Origin: Isoetes taiwanensis
Taxonomy: Eukaryota > Streptophyta > Lycopodiopsida > Isoetales > Isoetaceae
Assembly (NCBI GenBank): GCA_021234155.1
Contig: JAJEKV010000020.1
Coordinates: 8,168,563-8,232,562 of the forward strand
DNA length: 64,000 bases
Reading direction: 5' to 3'
The notes under the pieces were generated by a model. That model did not search any database and was not told the DNA's origin. It worked only from the letters and a program-made list of their open reading frames with translations. The position numbers and the translations under genes are program-made. Within the stretch, counting starts at the first letter, position 1; each line of letters starts with the position of its first letter. Positions 44,287 through 56,767 of this stretch are shown piece after piece.

Positions 44287-44456
44287 GGAAAAAAGCCCTC
44301 CCCGGTTGTTTACGTAAGCGAACCGCCACGTGTCGGAGTTTCCGTGGGGAAACTTTCGGCGGCACCACTTTCGCGGCTCCGCCCGCCGTCATTAAGCGGC
44401 GCCGCTGAAAGTTCCGCCACCAAAAAACCTCCCCGCGGTTTTTCTGTGCGTAAATA
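44287..44456. repeat. Right GC-rich inverted repeat beside recombinase gene
   Basis: Contains two related outer modules in the same orientation (44288-44316 and about 44417-44452). Each has AAAAAA followed by CCTCCCCG and then GTAA. The palindrome TTAAGCGGCGCCGC lies between them at 44393-44406. Both modules are inverted relative to 41276-41303. Lies upstream of the recombinase gene, so promoter function is also possible. Confidence 0.55.
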
Positions 44457-44459
44457 TCA

Positions 44460-45766
44460 TCGAGCTCAATCTGTTTCTGTTCACCAAAGCAAGCAGAATC
44501 CTTCCTCGCAACCACCTTGTTGCAGCCCCGGATAGCGATAGCGAGCCGCGATTACCCAGTTTAAGGCGATTTGGCCACAAGCCACCAAAATTTGGCTCAA
44601 GTTTTTGATCATCTGTTTTTTTTGGAAGTTCGGTTAAGATCTACAACTTATCACCGGAGTTTTGCTCCAGAACATACAGTTCAGACAAGTCACACACTCA
44701 CTGTAGCATCTGGTTTGCTTCTTTGGAAAAGCAACGTGGTTATTAAAGCCTTACACATTACACAATCTTTCAAAATATGAATAAAAATATACTACTACAT
44801 TACTACTACTAATATAATAACTTGCAGAAATGGAAATGCAGGCTTGGGGTGAAGGTTAAGGTGGGGATAGATAGATACATTCACAAAACTTATTTTAACA
44901 TGATTGTCTAGTGGAGTTTGATGGCGTGCTTCTGCTTTTGTTGGTGCTATAATATGATGAAATATTAGTTATGTGGGCTTTATGCAAGTGTCATTTGAAT
45001 GTGAGAGAAAGCATAAGGAATGTATGTTTAAAGGTACATAGCTTACGTTTATAGTTACTTAGTATTAGTAGAGGTATAGCATTTTTGCTAACAAGTTTGT
45101 ATGTATATGTAGTTTTACTAGTTCTCGGATGGATTTCATATTGTTTTGTGTGCTTGTGTAATAAGCATTTAATGTTTACCTCGTGTCTAGTTGTTGCTAC
45201 ATTAGCAGTGTTTTGGTGAGTTTGATACAAGCGTTAAGATACGAATTGAAAGGTTATTAGCGCTTAAAATTATTGCGTGATAGGGAAAGAGTGTGCAATT
45301 CCAATTACTTGATATTATCACAAATTACGAGCACTGAACTGCAAGGTTATGGCGGTTACCTCGTGCGTTGTTGCGACATTAGCAGTGCTTTTGTTTGGAT
45401 GAAAGTCTACTGTCGTGATTGGTGATACAATCGACAATTGTTTCCTGCCCTTTATTCGTGATAGCATTACGTACAGTAGACCTAGTGTGAACGTGCCGAG
45501 GACGGATACACTGGACAGGTTGTTAACACCGATACTTAGTGCTGGGTGAAACTAGGCAGATTGGCCGACACACAGGAAAGGGCTTCATATCCAGCCACAA
45601 TCTCAGGAAGAATATATAGCTACACAGGTTATTTGATTTGATTTATGATTTCACAGATAGGTCTGGACCATCTCTGTTTGCCGACTCAAGTCCTATCCAA
45701 GCCTATTCAGCATCATCGAGATTCCAGCTCCAGCTCTGGCAACTGCCTATTTCGCAAGCTGCCAGA
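44460..45766. other. No gene recognised
   Basis: AT-rich noncoding sequence; two passages near 45177-45260 and 45357-45425 share CCTCGTG, TTGTTGC and ACATTAGCAGTG words, suggesting an old internal repeat. Confidence 0.45.
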
Positions 45767-45870
45767 TTTTGCCTCCATCCTTTGATTTGCTTCGCTCCCA
45801 TATCCAGCTCTAGATAAACGCCACCTTTTGCCTCCATCCTTTGATCTGCTTGGCTCCCATATCCAGCTCT
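45767..45870. repeat. Two-copy tandem repeat, 59-bp period
   Basis: Both copies read TTTTGCCTCCATCCTTTGAT then CTCCCATATCCAGCTCT with a few substitutions. Confidence 0.85.
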
Positions 45871-45932
45871 GTCTCTTCTTGCTTCGTCCAGCTGCTTTGA
45901 CCTGCCTCTGTCTAGCAGCCTCGCCTTCTTCC

Positions 45933-46217
45933 ATGACCTGCAAGGCCAGAGAACTGGCGCGGCAGCAAATGAAACACCATACATCGCATGACGAGTTGCT
46001 TGATATTCAGCATCGTGTGGCCTCTTGCTTCGAGTTGGAATCAGACCAGGATATGATCACACAGTTTTGGGGCAAGGGATATTTTAACGGGCGGGAGGTC
46101 TGTGTTGAGCGGACCTACATGTATGACCTTCTTCATCTGCTGTACGCCACTATTTTGAAGCAGTCACATTCCACGAGCACCTCGAGTGCCGATGGGCCAT
46201 TATGCGACCGATGCTAG
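45933..46217 (+). CDS. Unidentified 94-residue ORF
   Basis: ATG at 45933 begins MTCKARELARQQMKHH. The central part (LDIQHRVASCFELESD, then FWGKGYFNGREVC) looks coding but matches no family I know. It lies directly upstream of LINE ORF1 sequence on the same strand and may be its N-terminal part. Confidence 0.3.
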   Translation: MTCKARELARQQMKHHTSHDELLDIQHRVASCFELESDQDMITQFWGKGYFNGREVCVERTYMYDLLHLLYATILKQSHSTSTSSADGPLCDRC

Positions 46218-47016
46218 TATCTGGTGAAGATCCATTTCATGTGCCGTCATGTGCTGATGCTAGTGTCAGATCGGCAAGCGCCCGCATGTTCACACCTGCA
46301 GCATGGTCGAGGTACATGAGGGACCGGATACACGCCAGGAGGAGGGGCCACGCCATTTGGTTTGCAGAACCCGCCTTCGGATGCACAAGACCGAGCTTTG
46401 AATTTACGTATCATAGGGGTAGAGGAGACAAACACCGAGGGGCAGACGGATTTGGAGGTCGCTAAGCAATTCTTCTGTGGGGTTATGCATGCCCCAGCTG
46501 TTGGACTGGTGTCTGCAGCTATAGGGTGGGGGCTGCACGTCCTGATCGACCTCGACACCTTCTAATTCGCCGGGATGGGTTGAGTCGTCACCGGTGTTCT
46601 TCAAAGACGGAAATCATTTGAGGGGCACTACTTTTTTCATTACAGGAAGATCTTTCTCCCATGCAGCTATGCAATCGCCGGAATGAGTTGTGCAAGGTTA
46701 GGGAAGCCCGTCAACACAAGAAATGTGCGGTATACCGAGGAGGAGCAGCAATTATCCTAGACCATTGGCCTTCTAATCCGTGGACAGGCTATGTTTAGGG
46801 TCTCTCAGCACTAGCAGTACCATATTATGAGAACAAATCGCTTTCATTTGGTTTGGGCGCTTGCCCTCAGCATGTATATATACTAATTTAGGCTTCTGCG
46901 ATGGGGCTTTGTCCCCGAGCTCTTGTTTGGGCTTACACCCCTCTTTCATGTACTGGTCCCATAACCCGATTGGGTTTCCGTGGACGTTAAAAATCTTCTT
47001 CTTCTTCTTCTTCTTC
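46218..47016 (+). mobile_element. LINE ORF1 fragment joined to a LINE 3' tail
   Basis: The plus-strand frame near 46370-46560 reads ALNLRIIGVEETNTEGQTD then LEVAKQFF, an RRM-like LINE ORF1 signature. After a frame change, EDLSPMQLCNRRNELCKV and AVYRGGAAIIL (near 46650-46760) give the usual ORF1 end. Endonuclease and RT are absent. At 46955-46995 comes the tail GTGGACGTTAAAAATC and its upstream CCCATA, as in the LINE copies at 5040 and 29160. A TTC microsatellite (46995-47016) follows. It is an internally deleted copy. Confidence 0.7.
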
Positions 47017-50000
47017 TCACGACCATTATGGCTTTGCACTCCCAAAAATAATAGCCAACATAAAAAAAAAAATAGAAATGAGGCTGGAGACTTAACGAAT
47101 AGGTGATAAAGCATAGAAAAAGCGAGGGAAATAGGTCGTGAGAACACTACATTGTTCTGCAACATGGTTCTATACTCTGCAACACATGCTTATGGCTCCA
47201 TAGTTTGATTTGGAATTTGCCCTATTGCATGTTTAACTGTTTACCCTAGTTCATGTTTCTTCCTGATGGTTGCTTAATAGTATAAGCAAAAGTGAGAAAG
47301 AAGATCCACAACAAATGTTTTTCTCTAGAAACACATGAATTTTTGGGCAGTTTTGCTAGCTAAACTTTGGAGCATCATATCTTGGCGACCAGGGATCGTT
47401 TTCATGTGATTTTTACTTTTTTTTGAAAAGTTTTGAATGAGGTTTCCAGATTGGATCTGATCAGGCCGAAATTCATCTAGATCTAGGAGATATCATAGAA
47501 AGAATGATGATGGGTCAAAATTGACTGCACTGTGTATCTTCTTATATAGTTTGATTCCTAAAGGAAGGACATTTTAGAAGGAAAACAGTTACAAGGTAGC
47601 ACGGAAGCATTCTAGAAGCAATTCTCATGTGGGTGGTTGTGTCTTACACCAGGGGTTATTCTTGAATTGCTTGAGTGATATTCTTTGATTGTAATGGAAG
47701 GCTTTTGGGATTAAGTTACTTGATTTTGATGGTGATTGAATTGAAGAATCAATGATGCATAAGAGAATGAATCATGTTGGATGTTAATAAATAGAATAGA
47801 TGCATCTTAGATATTGAAATAATAGATACAAATCAAAACTAAGATGATCATATGACATAGTCATATGGGATGCTAGTTCTCTATGAGGAGAAGGCTTTTG
47901 AGAAGCTTATGGGGGCTTCATATGGGGGCTTCAATGGACATGGCCATGGCATGGAGCCATTGTGGGACTAATAAATGTACAATATAAGAATTTATGACGT
48001 CCATATGGGTATTATACTCGTATGTACAGAGATGGTCGTCGCACGGATACAAAAGGGGGCTCAATGCCCTGATAAGTTTAGTCGAAGCTAAAAAAGAAAA
48101 CCAATTTGTACCATAAGTCAAACAACTCCATTCCTCTTCCTCTGTCTGCATAATGCGTTTTCTTCAGTTGGGTATACACTTTTGATTTTAACGGAAGGCA
48201 TATGCAAGAAATGGTTTTTCCCTCAACTATAAAACTTCAATGCTCTGAAATGTTTCTGAAGCTATATATTGTGTATAAATTGTGGTCAGATATAATATAA
48301 AGGTGGTGGAAATGTGTACTTAGTATCTACAACTGAACAAGTCCAGGCAGCAGTTCATGAGGCATTCGTGCAAAAAGCTCCTGCAGTAATAAACGTAAGA
48401 ACTAGTTAAAGCTGCAGCACTAGAGGCATGTACTGTTCTGATGCCATTTTATGTTAATGGAAGCATTCATTTTCTTGTCCTGTTGTTTACATAGCTTCCT
48501 TCTTGTCATTAATAAATATGTTTGATTTGCTTTATTGTAAGAGAGTCTTACATCTTGGAAGAAGTTTTATAGGCCCTATGTTTAGGCATTAACTAGTGGA
48601 TGGGTATATGAAGGAGATTTTGCATGTTCAGAGGCTCAGATGTGTGTGATTATTTTATAATTGTTAAAACTAGTGGTTGACATTGTTTTGGAAAAAATTG
48701 CATTTTTATTTAATGTCTTGTGTGATAAGGTCTCAAAATTGTAAAACGCGTATGGTATTACATAAGATTGTGAATGGTTATGGAGGTGTATTTGTAGATA
48801 TTTTCGTATGATGCTGATGGTGGATGGGCTGGTTTGACCCAAAAGCTGCCTTCAATTTCATCAAAGTCGCTATTTCAGGTGTTAGAACGACGTGACATGG
48901 ACATGCTAAAAGAGAATAACGTGGCATCTTGCTATTTAGGCAAGATATATTCTATTTTCGGTATTCTGATCTAGGTTAAGCGTAGAGCAAGGAACAGGGG
49001 CGGTACTGCATGATAGCAACAGGGTTGTGTTATTGATGCTGGGTGGGGCGTTGCAAGATGGCGACAAGGTTCCGCGATTGATCCATTGGCCTTTTGTAGC
49101 AGAGACGAAGCCAATGGAGGAAGGGTTAGTGATCCTCAACCAAAGTACTTCATAATTCTTGCCCTCTTTCTATTTCTGTGTACGAAATTCGAGTATTCTA
49201 AGCAATCTTTCCAGTTTTTTCTTTCCTTTCTGATTTGATTTTTTAACATTTGAAGCTCAGTGCCGATTTGCTTGTATTCGATCCTTGTCTTTGAGCCAAC
49301 AAAATTTTGCAGACCAGATTGAGCGCAGGTTTTTGTTTGTTCTTGTTAAATTTACAGATGGCATGATAATCTTTGGATTCATGAGGTGTTTGTAAGTTCT
49401 TTTTTCTAAGTTGGAAGGGCTTGAAGGAGGAGCTTATGATGTTTCTGACCAAGTGCAGTCTTTGGAGAGTGCTGGCGGCCATGACAAGTAAGACACGTGC
49501 GCTCAGGCATGATAATCACTCTGTTACACTTGGTTGGAAGAATGTCTTAGCCTAGTTTTCATGAACCTCTTTGCTTGCAGCAGGTTTGGGCCACGTCGTC
49601 CGAGCGAAATATATGTAGAACTTGAGATTTGCATATTGGTTTCAAGGGATATGGTGCTGCCTATTCTGGCAGGAGGTTCGAATCCTCTTAGGATGCAATC
49701 TGTGAAGTTAGTTCTATTATTAGTGAATGGTAATATGACCATGTCTGTGTTGACTTGCATAGCCGACTTCGTCCAATGGTTTAGGAATCATATGATGACG
49801 TGGAAAAGGGTGTTTGACCCCATCACAAATTGTGTAGACAGTGGAGAATGTAGCATAGGGAATATTAATTGGAATATTATGCAAATCAATGGCCATGATT
49901 TCACGATAAATGGAAACAAGCGAACAAGCGATTAAGCATAATAGGCACTTGCAAAAGAGAGTGATGATGAGGGCATTTTGACAGTCGCCAATGCGGCTGC

Positions 50001-50493
50001 AACAACACTTATTGATGCTACTTTGGCTACATGCGCATTCAGGTGATAAGCAACCTAATATAAATGTAGGTGCTGATAAGCAACCTAATACAAAATAGTA
50101 GTTCTTGTGGATTGTGGGGACATTCAACGGTTACTTGCCCACATGTACCACAAACACTGACAGGAATATCATAATGTCTCTTTGCATTTGCTTCTATTCA
50201 AGTGAGTGCATGGTCTTAGATATCTATCTCGTGTTTTATGCTAATTTCAAGCACTGCTTTGGACATTTTAGGTCCTTGGATGGGACAAGGGCTCCAATGA
50301 ATTGTAAAATTTTGATAATCCACAATTTCAGAGCTGTTCAGCAAATATAGATAATTTTTTATTATGGTTATCATTACCATCGGAAACATAATCATCTTCA
50401 CCATTTCTTGAGATGGTAACATTTGTTTCTTCCATGATCTTTAGGCTTCCAAAATATATTTTCAGTAGTAGATATATACAATCAATACTTCAA
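47017..50493. other. No gene recognised
   Basis: AT-rich sequence with short frames but no motif I can name. A plus-strand frame at 49534-49935 (133 codons) is open but lacks a supported function. Near 50036-50098 a 30-bp phrase (GATAAGCAACCTAATA) is duplicated. The lower end is the 3' flank of the amine oxidase gene. Confidence 0.45.
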
Positions 50494-53400
50494 TCAAAGT
50501 TTCGACAAAATAATATTTTGAGCTTCAGTCTGGTCCTTAGCCCTGTTGTCAACCTTGTCATCTCCATCAGCTTCACTTGGAGGCACGTCAATTGCAGGAG
50601 AACAATTAAAGAACCCATGTGGCTGCAAAAAGAACCCAAAGTTATTTTCTACCTCAAGGATTAGCGGTCTATGACAAATGCATGATTTGCATAATGGACT
50701 ATAAATGCCCAAACTAAAGTAATAATATGCTGGAAAATCTAGCAATGGTAGTTGGCAGTAAAATAATGATTCAGAATGACATGGAAGACTCGTACCATCA
50801 ACATAAATCCAATGCGATCTACTGGCATGACAGGCCAGTCCTCCAGTCGAGGAACATGTGTTACTCCAAAGCAATACCTGCAGTGGATAATATTAACAAT
50901 ACATTAACAATACATACTTCTAACACATTGTGATCACATAAAGCTGGAAGATTGCTTGGACAGCTTTTCTTACTTCAGTCATGTCATGTTGGCCATCAAG
51001 GAAAATTTACATAAGGGCTGCAAGGACTTGATGCACTGACACTTCATCAGTTACCAGAACAGACAAGGCAGGTGGAATCTCAAGGTACTCGCTGGGAGAA
51101 TCATATGGAATTGATGCAATTATTTGTGATAGTAGAGGCAATGATTGAAATGAGTTGTTAATGAGGGACAACATAAGGAAATAAAAACTGCATTACTGGC
51201 AGTCAAGGAGACAAATCAAAACAGGGTCGAGCTAAGGACGAAATTATTTCCTGTCTTATTGTAGCATTTAGACTCTGTTACCTTACCCTGGCAAGGTTTA
51301 GAAAGGAAAAGTTTTGAACCAGTATAGAGTTGAGACCAACATCTTTTGATTCTGTTTTGGTATACGATCTGACCATAAGTACACTGAATAAACCTGATAG
51401 GTCAAATGTCAAGAATATAGATTGCAACAAAGACTTACTTTCCTCTAGCAAGAATCAATGGTACCTTCCAGCCAAGCTATATGACATCTAGCTCTTTTGT
51501 GTGAAATTGAGATACTGGGATATCAGCATTCAGCCATTGCCTATTATGCTGAGACATAGTTTTAAACCCCATGATTGTAGTAGAAGTTTTAAGGCATGAA
51601 ACGAAAATGATGAAGCAATACATGCAGTATCCACATAGATACAGATACAAAGAGATTGTTGTGGAACTGATGGAACTTAGCATGATAACTTTTGTCTTGT
51701 CTTCGGACATGCAGATCTATGGACCAATAGACATAATCATCATATTATATCAAATTCTACTCTACTTATAAGAAACCAAAGATATCGCACTTACCAGAGC
51801 ACAACATTTGCTTCTTCAAGCTTCCTATCCTGTGCAACCCATGTTGGCAAACCCTCACCAACCCGTGGATTTTGATTGGGGAATTCACCACCAGGAAACA
51901 TTTCTTCTGGATGAAACTGTGTTACCCATAGATGGTGCTTTAGGAAGGCTGCACGCCTCAGAACCTTTGCTTCTGACCCTAAAAGTGGGGCACAGTTTGA
52001 CCCTGGAAGGAGCTTGTAACCAGTCAGCTGTCCAGTACGGTTTACTGTTCTTGTATTACGAACCTGCAACACACATTCATTAGTTACCAATACATCATAA
52101 AGGTATGGTCCTAGTAACTATACAAAATTTCTAAATCACTTCAAGGATAAGCATTGACAAGGTAACCATATTGACACTCCAGATAGAGTGCTAAGAATGA
52201 GCTAACTGAGACTTTGTAGCCTGGCCCATTCCTTATGTTCATCATTAGAAGCAAGCTCAGAAGATGAACATAGAATCAAAATGAAGAATGAGGCTACAAT
52301 AAGTTGTAGATACATAATTCATGTTGTGTCCAGTGTGAAGTAAAAATGCAGTACGAGATGGATGTAATAACTCAAGACCAAATCTAACAGCCAGCCATCT
52401 TATTCTGTTCGCAACTGTCAGACCCTCCCATCTCATTGCATTTACATGCCAACCATAGTATCCTCTTTATCCAATCCCGTGCAGCCTGCAAGAACTTCTC
52501 AAAGTACAACCTTTATGACTACATACAGTTCCATGGCAGGGCTCCATCCATAGGTATGACTATCTTATATCTAAAGGGAAGACGCTGCTCAATGATATAA
52601 CAGCACCCAAGGAGGTTTGGAACTAGGGACTGGTTTACTACATATATGTGCCGGTCCAATGTAACCTCTAGGGGGGGTAAAATTGCTGTGCTTTGTCCTC
52701 CCTGAAAAGTGACCAAACTCCCAATTATACCAAGACGTGGAGCCAATGGATCCAAGAGGCAGCCTGATCAGATGGAGATTATCCAGTGTCATGTCTCGTG
52801 CAATATCTCAGCCTTACCTATCCATGTCGCGCTAGCTATGACAGGGTCAACTTATCACTAGGTGATATATGATTGATGATAATCTCTAAATGTGAAAATA
52901 TGACACTGAAGGACCCCCAAACACATGATGAATCAGTTTAGCTTTTTTTTGTAATGGTGACTCAAGTCCAAGAATTTTGTTCAGGATGAATTCAAGAGGG
53001 ACGTCTGTGAATAAGAATTGTACCAGTTTGGAACTGTTCCAACCTGTGACAATCTTTATCGTATCTTACGTTCCCTCGATAAGCCAGTGTATTTGGCTGA
53101 ACCAAGAAAACAAGTGATTAATCATTCGAAGTCCAACAAACAAACAAAACTTTTATAGAAGCATAGAAAAAGTACAATCCAATGACGCGCAGTACTAATG
53201 TTGCAATCACGCTGAGCATGTTTCTCAGAGCTTAACAATGTCTCCTCCGCATAGAAGGCATTATTATGTGGGTTCTCGGGCCCTGAATCTTCTGCTTTTA
53301 CATTAACTTCCACTACCTGCAAAACATACAGAAACCCAATTTAGGTTACAATCCATGAATATAATAGGAAAGGATATGATTTACCTGATTTGCAGCTTCA

Positions 53401-56400
53401 CCAGGCTTTGAATCCACTGACATGTCCATACGAGCAACAAAAAAATGTTGATGTACAGGAGCATAAAGTCCAGGTGCAATCATTGTACCATGTTTCCTTC
53501 TTTCTCCTGGAGGGAGGGCACCAAGACTCAAAATACCGGTAAGCTTTACTTCAGCCTCTATCTTCCCATCCTGAGTAACAGAGAAATTAGTAATGACAAA
53601 CAATAAAGAGTTCTAAGTGGGGTTACAATATTTTTCCTGAAGTTCAAGAAGCAAATTTGCTTCCAACCTAACCCAAAGAAACATGTGTGCACTGATAAGA
53701 GGGCTAGACGTTTCCTTTTCAATGACCCACAAAACTAAAGTTGAGCTTGGGATATCCTTCAAACATATATAGTCATGATTTTGCAACCTTAAACTAGCAG
53801 TTTTGAAATACTGTATCGAGGATCCAATAATTTACCATTTTCAGGCTTTTCGTAATGAAGCAAAACAGCATTGTACATCTACAGCTGAGCTGTAAAGCTC
53901 TAGTTAAAATATTGACGATACCTGATACAAATGCCAGAAAAATCCATATTCATAGTTGGAAATAGTGCAGATAAAAGAAATTGAGAGTCGCCTGGATCTC
54001 CTTACTTCAGCAAGACCTGTCCTCCAATCCTGATGTTTCCACAGTATGCCATAATCTTCCTCATGCATGCAAATAGCATTTTCGATCTTCTCTACACTGC
54101 CATTGAAGCTCGAAAGATAGGCATGGAAATAATAAATGTATCCAAGACAGTCACATCCCTACATCCATATCCAAGGCTTTGCTTAGATAATCAGCAAACA
54201 ATGCCATTTTAAAGCCTCAAGGTACTAATTTACATAGAACTGGCCAAAATCTTTCTTAAGTATTAGACAAACATACATATAAGCTAACCTTTGTCAATGA
54301 ATGAGCATTTTTTCCCAGACCATCTTCTCCTGCATCAAATGCATTCTTTCGATAGTGTGGATCATGAGGATCTCCATAAGGCACCACCATTTCAACAAAA
54401 CTCAAACGATGTGCAATACATCTGCGACCTCTGCTTCCATCATTGTATCCCACTGAATACATAACAAGGCCTTCCCTGGGAGTAAATCCCACACGAAAGC
54501 TCCACTGCAGAAATAAAGGATTTTTCAAATAATATTGTCAAAAGAAGAAGATATAGTCAAGTTTTCAATGAAAGATAAAGTTACTGCACTTTCTTATATC
54601 TACAAACCTTTTGCCATTCTACTGCATAGCCATTTACGCGAAATGAGGGCCCTTCTGGCTGTGTAATTTTGATTGGCTTAAGGTCGCTCCTTAATGAACC
54701 CGAAATATGAGAAGGAGTGTAATTGCGCAAAGGATCGGAAGGTGGCAATGGAATGAATTTCTGATCTTCAAATTCTATTACTTGCATTGTTTGCAGATTT
54801 ACGAGTATGTGAATCCCTTCAATAGGTCGTGCATATCCATTTTCCATGGAGCAATCACTTTCAGTTCTGCAAAATAGTAGTGGCTTTGCTAGTCTCCTAC
54901 TGGGAATATCTGCTTCAGAATAGTAGCCTACACACCTGTAGCAGCATCATGTTAATCTACAAGGAAGGGAAACTTAATGGAGCATCAACGATTTACCATG
55001 GATCTACCATGACAAGCTCCATGTTATCTACGCCCCTTTTTCTCATTGCTTCCTGGAAAGGTCCATAACTCTTTACAGTGGCCTCACACAAAGCATATTC
55101 TTCTGCGTCCTAGAATGTATCAAGGGCATCAAAATGTAGAAACAGAAATTAGTATTCCTCTAGGACATGATTGAAACAAATTTTAAAATAAAAAGTACTG
55201 TGCTCCGAAAAATTAAAATTTCGTGTTGTAAAATTTTTAAGATCACGGCACCTAGCAATCCTAATTTATGCCATTACAGTGTTCTCAAGATTGGTGACTA
55301 TATGTACAGACATTATCTTTAAATAAATCTAATATGTAAGCTCAATGTACACAAAGAACTCAGCAGAAAGCACATTATGAAACCCATAGAACTTGAAGTC
55401 TCTTTATAATGGGACGTGTAGCTAAGCAGGAGCACATTATAAAATGCATAGAACATGTAAGTCCTTCTGTAATGGGATGTGTATATCCCACTATTAATAT
55501 AAGTATTGCGCCATATTGCACCAATTGGACATGGTTTTGGACCACTACAGATGAAATTCCGAGGTAACTATACAATATCTGAGGCATTATGCACTAAATA
55601 ATTACTAATAAAAACCTATGGCCTACTACTAGAAATCAAACCCGCACCCATTGAAGAGAGAGTGCATATAGTTCAAAACATGCAAATATCAATAAACAAT
55701 GTTGTATAGAAACAGAAGGAAACATGATTGATAAACTTGTTTTATATCACATAAATAATACTTGGGGCATTCAATTTCTTTGCAAGATAGGGCTAAAGTG
55801 CTATAAGTCAATGGAAACTCAAAAAGTTGCTTACCATTGAAGGTTGCACATCAGGAATGACTTTGCTGGAGAGCACTTTACCCCGATGACGACCACCTCG
55901 TGTAACAGCATGAACTTCTGTCAGTTCCACAACCCAGATACTTGTTTCATTTGTCCGAAGGTTATATACTATAAGCCTTGCTTGTCTCGGAGGCAGCTGC
56001 AACGGAACAATGGCTCCCTTTTGCATTGTAGAAACATAGTAACTTGGTTGATAAGGTGGAAAGAAGTACGCATCTGCAAGGCATACCACCTCTTTGGAAG
56101 GTTCGTTCAGAGTAACCTCCACAAATCTCATGGCATCTCGTATCTGAAATTAGATATTTCAATTAAATCTGCTACAAAGTGACGAGACAGGGAAAGCTAA
56201 AACTGTAGAAAGTTTACCTCTGGAGTTGCTCCAGCTGCCCTGACTGTTGCAGTAGCTACTGTAACCTCTTCAAGGCTGAGGGGATCTAATGGATGACTAG
56301 TTTGTGTCTGGAACAAGAGAACGCCTGCTCCTGCATTTGGGGCAAAATTTATTTGCATATCATTCTTCACAATAGACATGGGAATCTTTAACTTCTCCAA

Positions 56401-56767
56401 ATAGCCAATTGGCCAAGTGTTGCTTCACATGTATCACATACATAGCGGTAGAGAACAACTCTTACTTTGTTAAATAGTGCCTACCTTTTGTAACAGCAGG
56501 ATTTGTTGCCTTCGTTAACGTCGTATAGGCGGATCCTTCGCCAACCCATTCGTTGCCATTTAGCTCGCCAACGACTGCCTCGGTTTTAAATAATACGGAT
56601 TTCCCATTCTTAGCTGGGTCTAAAGCTGTTACCTTAGTAATGAGCCCCGATGTTGAATTTCTCTCAATGCGTTTAACTTCTTCTTTCCCAGAGCAGGCAC
56701 CGCATGTCTTATTATTTTCTGCTGGATTTGCATTGGCTAGAATCTCAGGGGTCGGTTTTCTGGCCAT
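50494..56767 (-). CDS. CuAO: Copper amine oxidase, peroxisomal type
   Basis: Twelve exons. Exons 3-12 (56143-55835, 55109-54997, 54935-54608, 54504-54289, 54158-53922, 53570-53385, 53316-53176, 52063-51795, 50877-50796, 50622-50494) join exactly in phase. Exon 2 ends at 56218. Exon 1 (ATG 56765-56767) fits best if it ends at 56633 (ACTAAG|GTAACA), giving about 772 residues. It contains the TPQ motif SNYEYGFFW (Tyr about 494), copper ligands HQH (about 544/546) and [13 protein letters not shown] (His about 710), and the C-terminal SKL peroxisomal signal. The family deaminates primary amines to aldehyde, ammonia and hydrogen peroxide. Closest match by memory is the At2g42490 type, of similar length. 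Odd: where the yeast and plant family has YLDAHF/YFDAHF with the catalytic-base Asp, this gene reads YFHAYL (His about 437). The rest is well kept. Confidence 0.93.

Noticed and set aside
46970-47016. TTC microsatellite as an independent repeat
   Set aside because: It directly follows the conserved LINE tail and is better explained as that element's 3' terminus.
49660-49700. tRNA-like T-arm (GGAGGTTCGAATCCTCT)
   Set aside because: The T-arm and B-box fit, but no matching acceptor strand, D-arm or anticodon arm is found upstream, so it is probably chance or a very decayed tRNA.
49534-49935. 133-codon plus-strand ORF
   Set aside because: No motif, no true ATG at its start and unremarkable composition; its length is possible by chance in this region.
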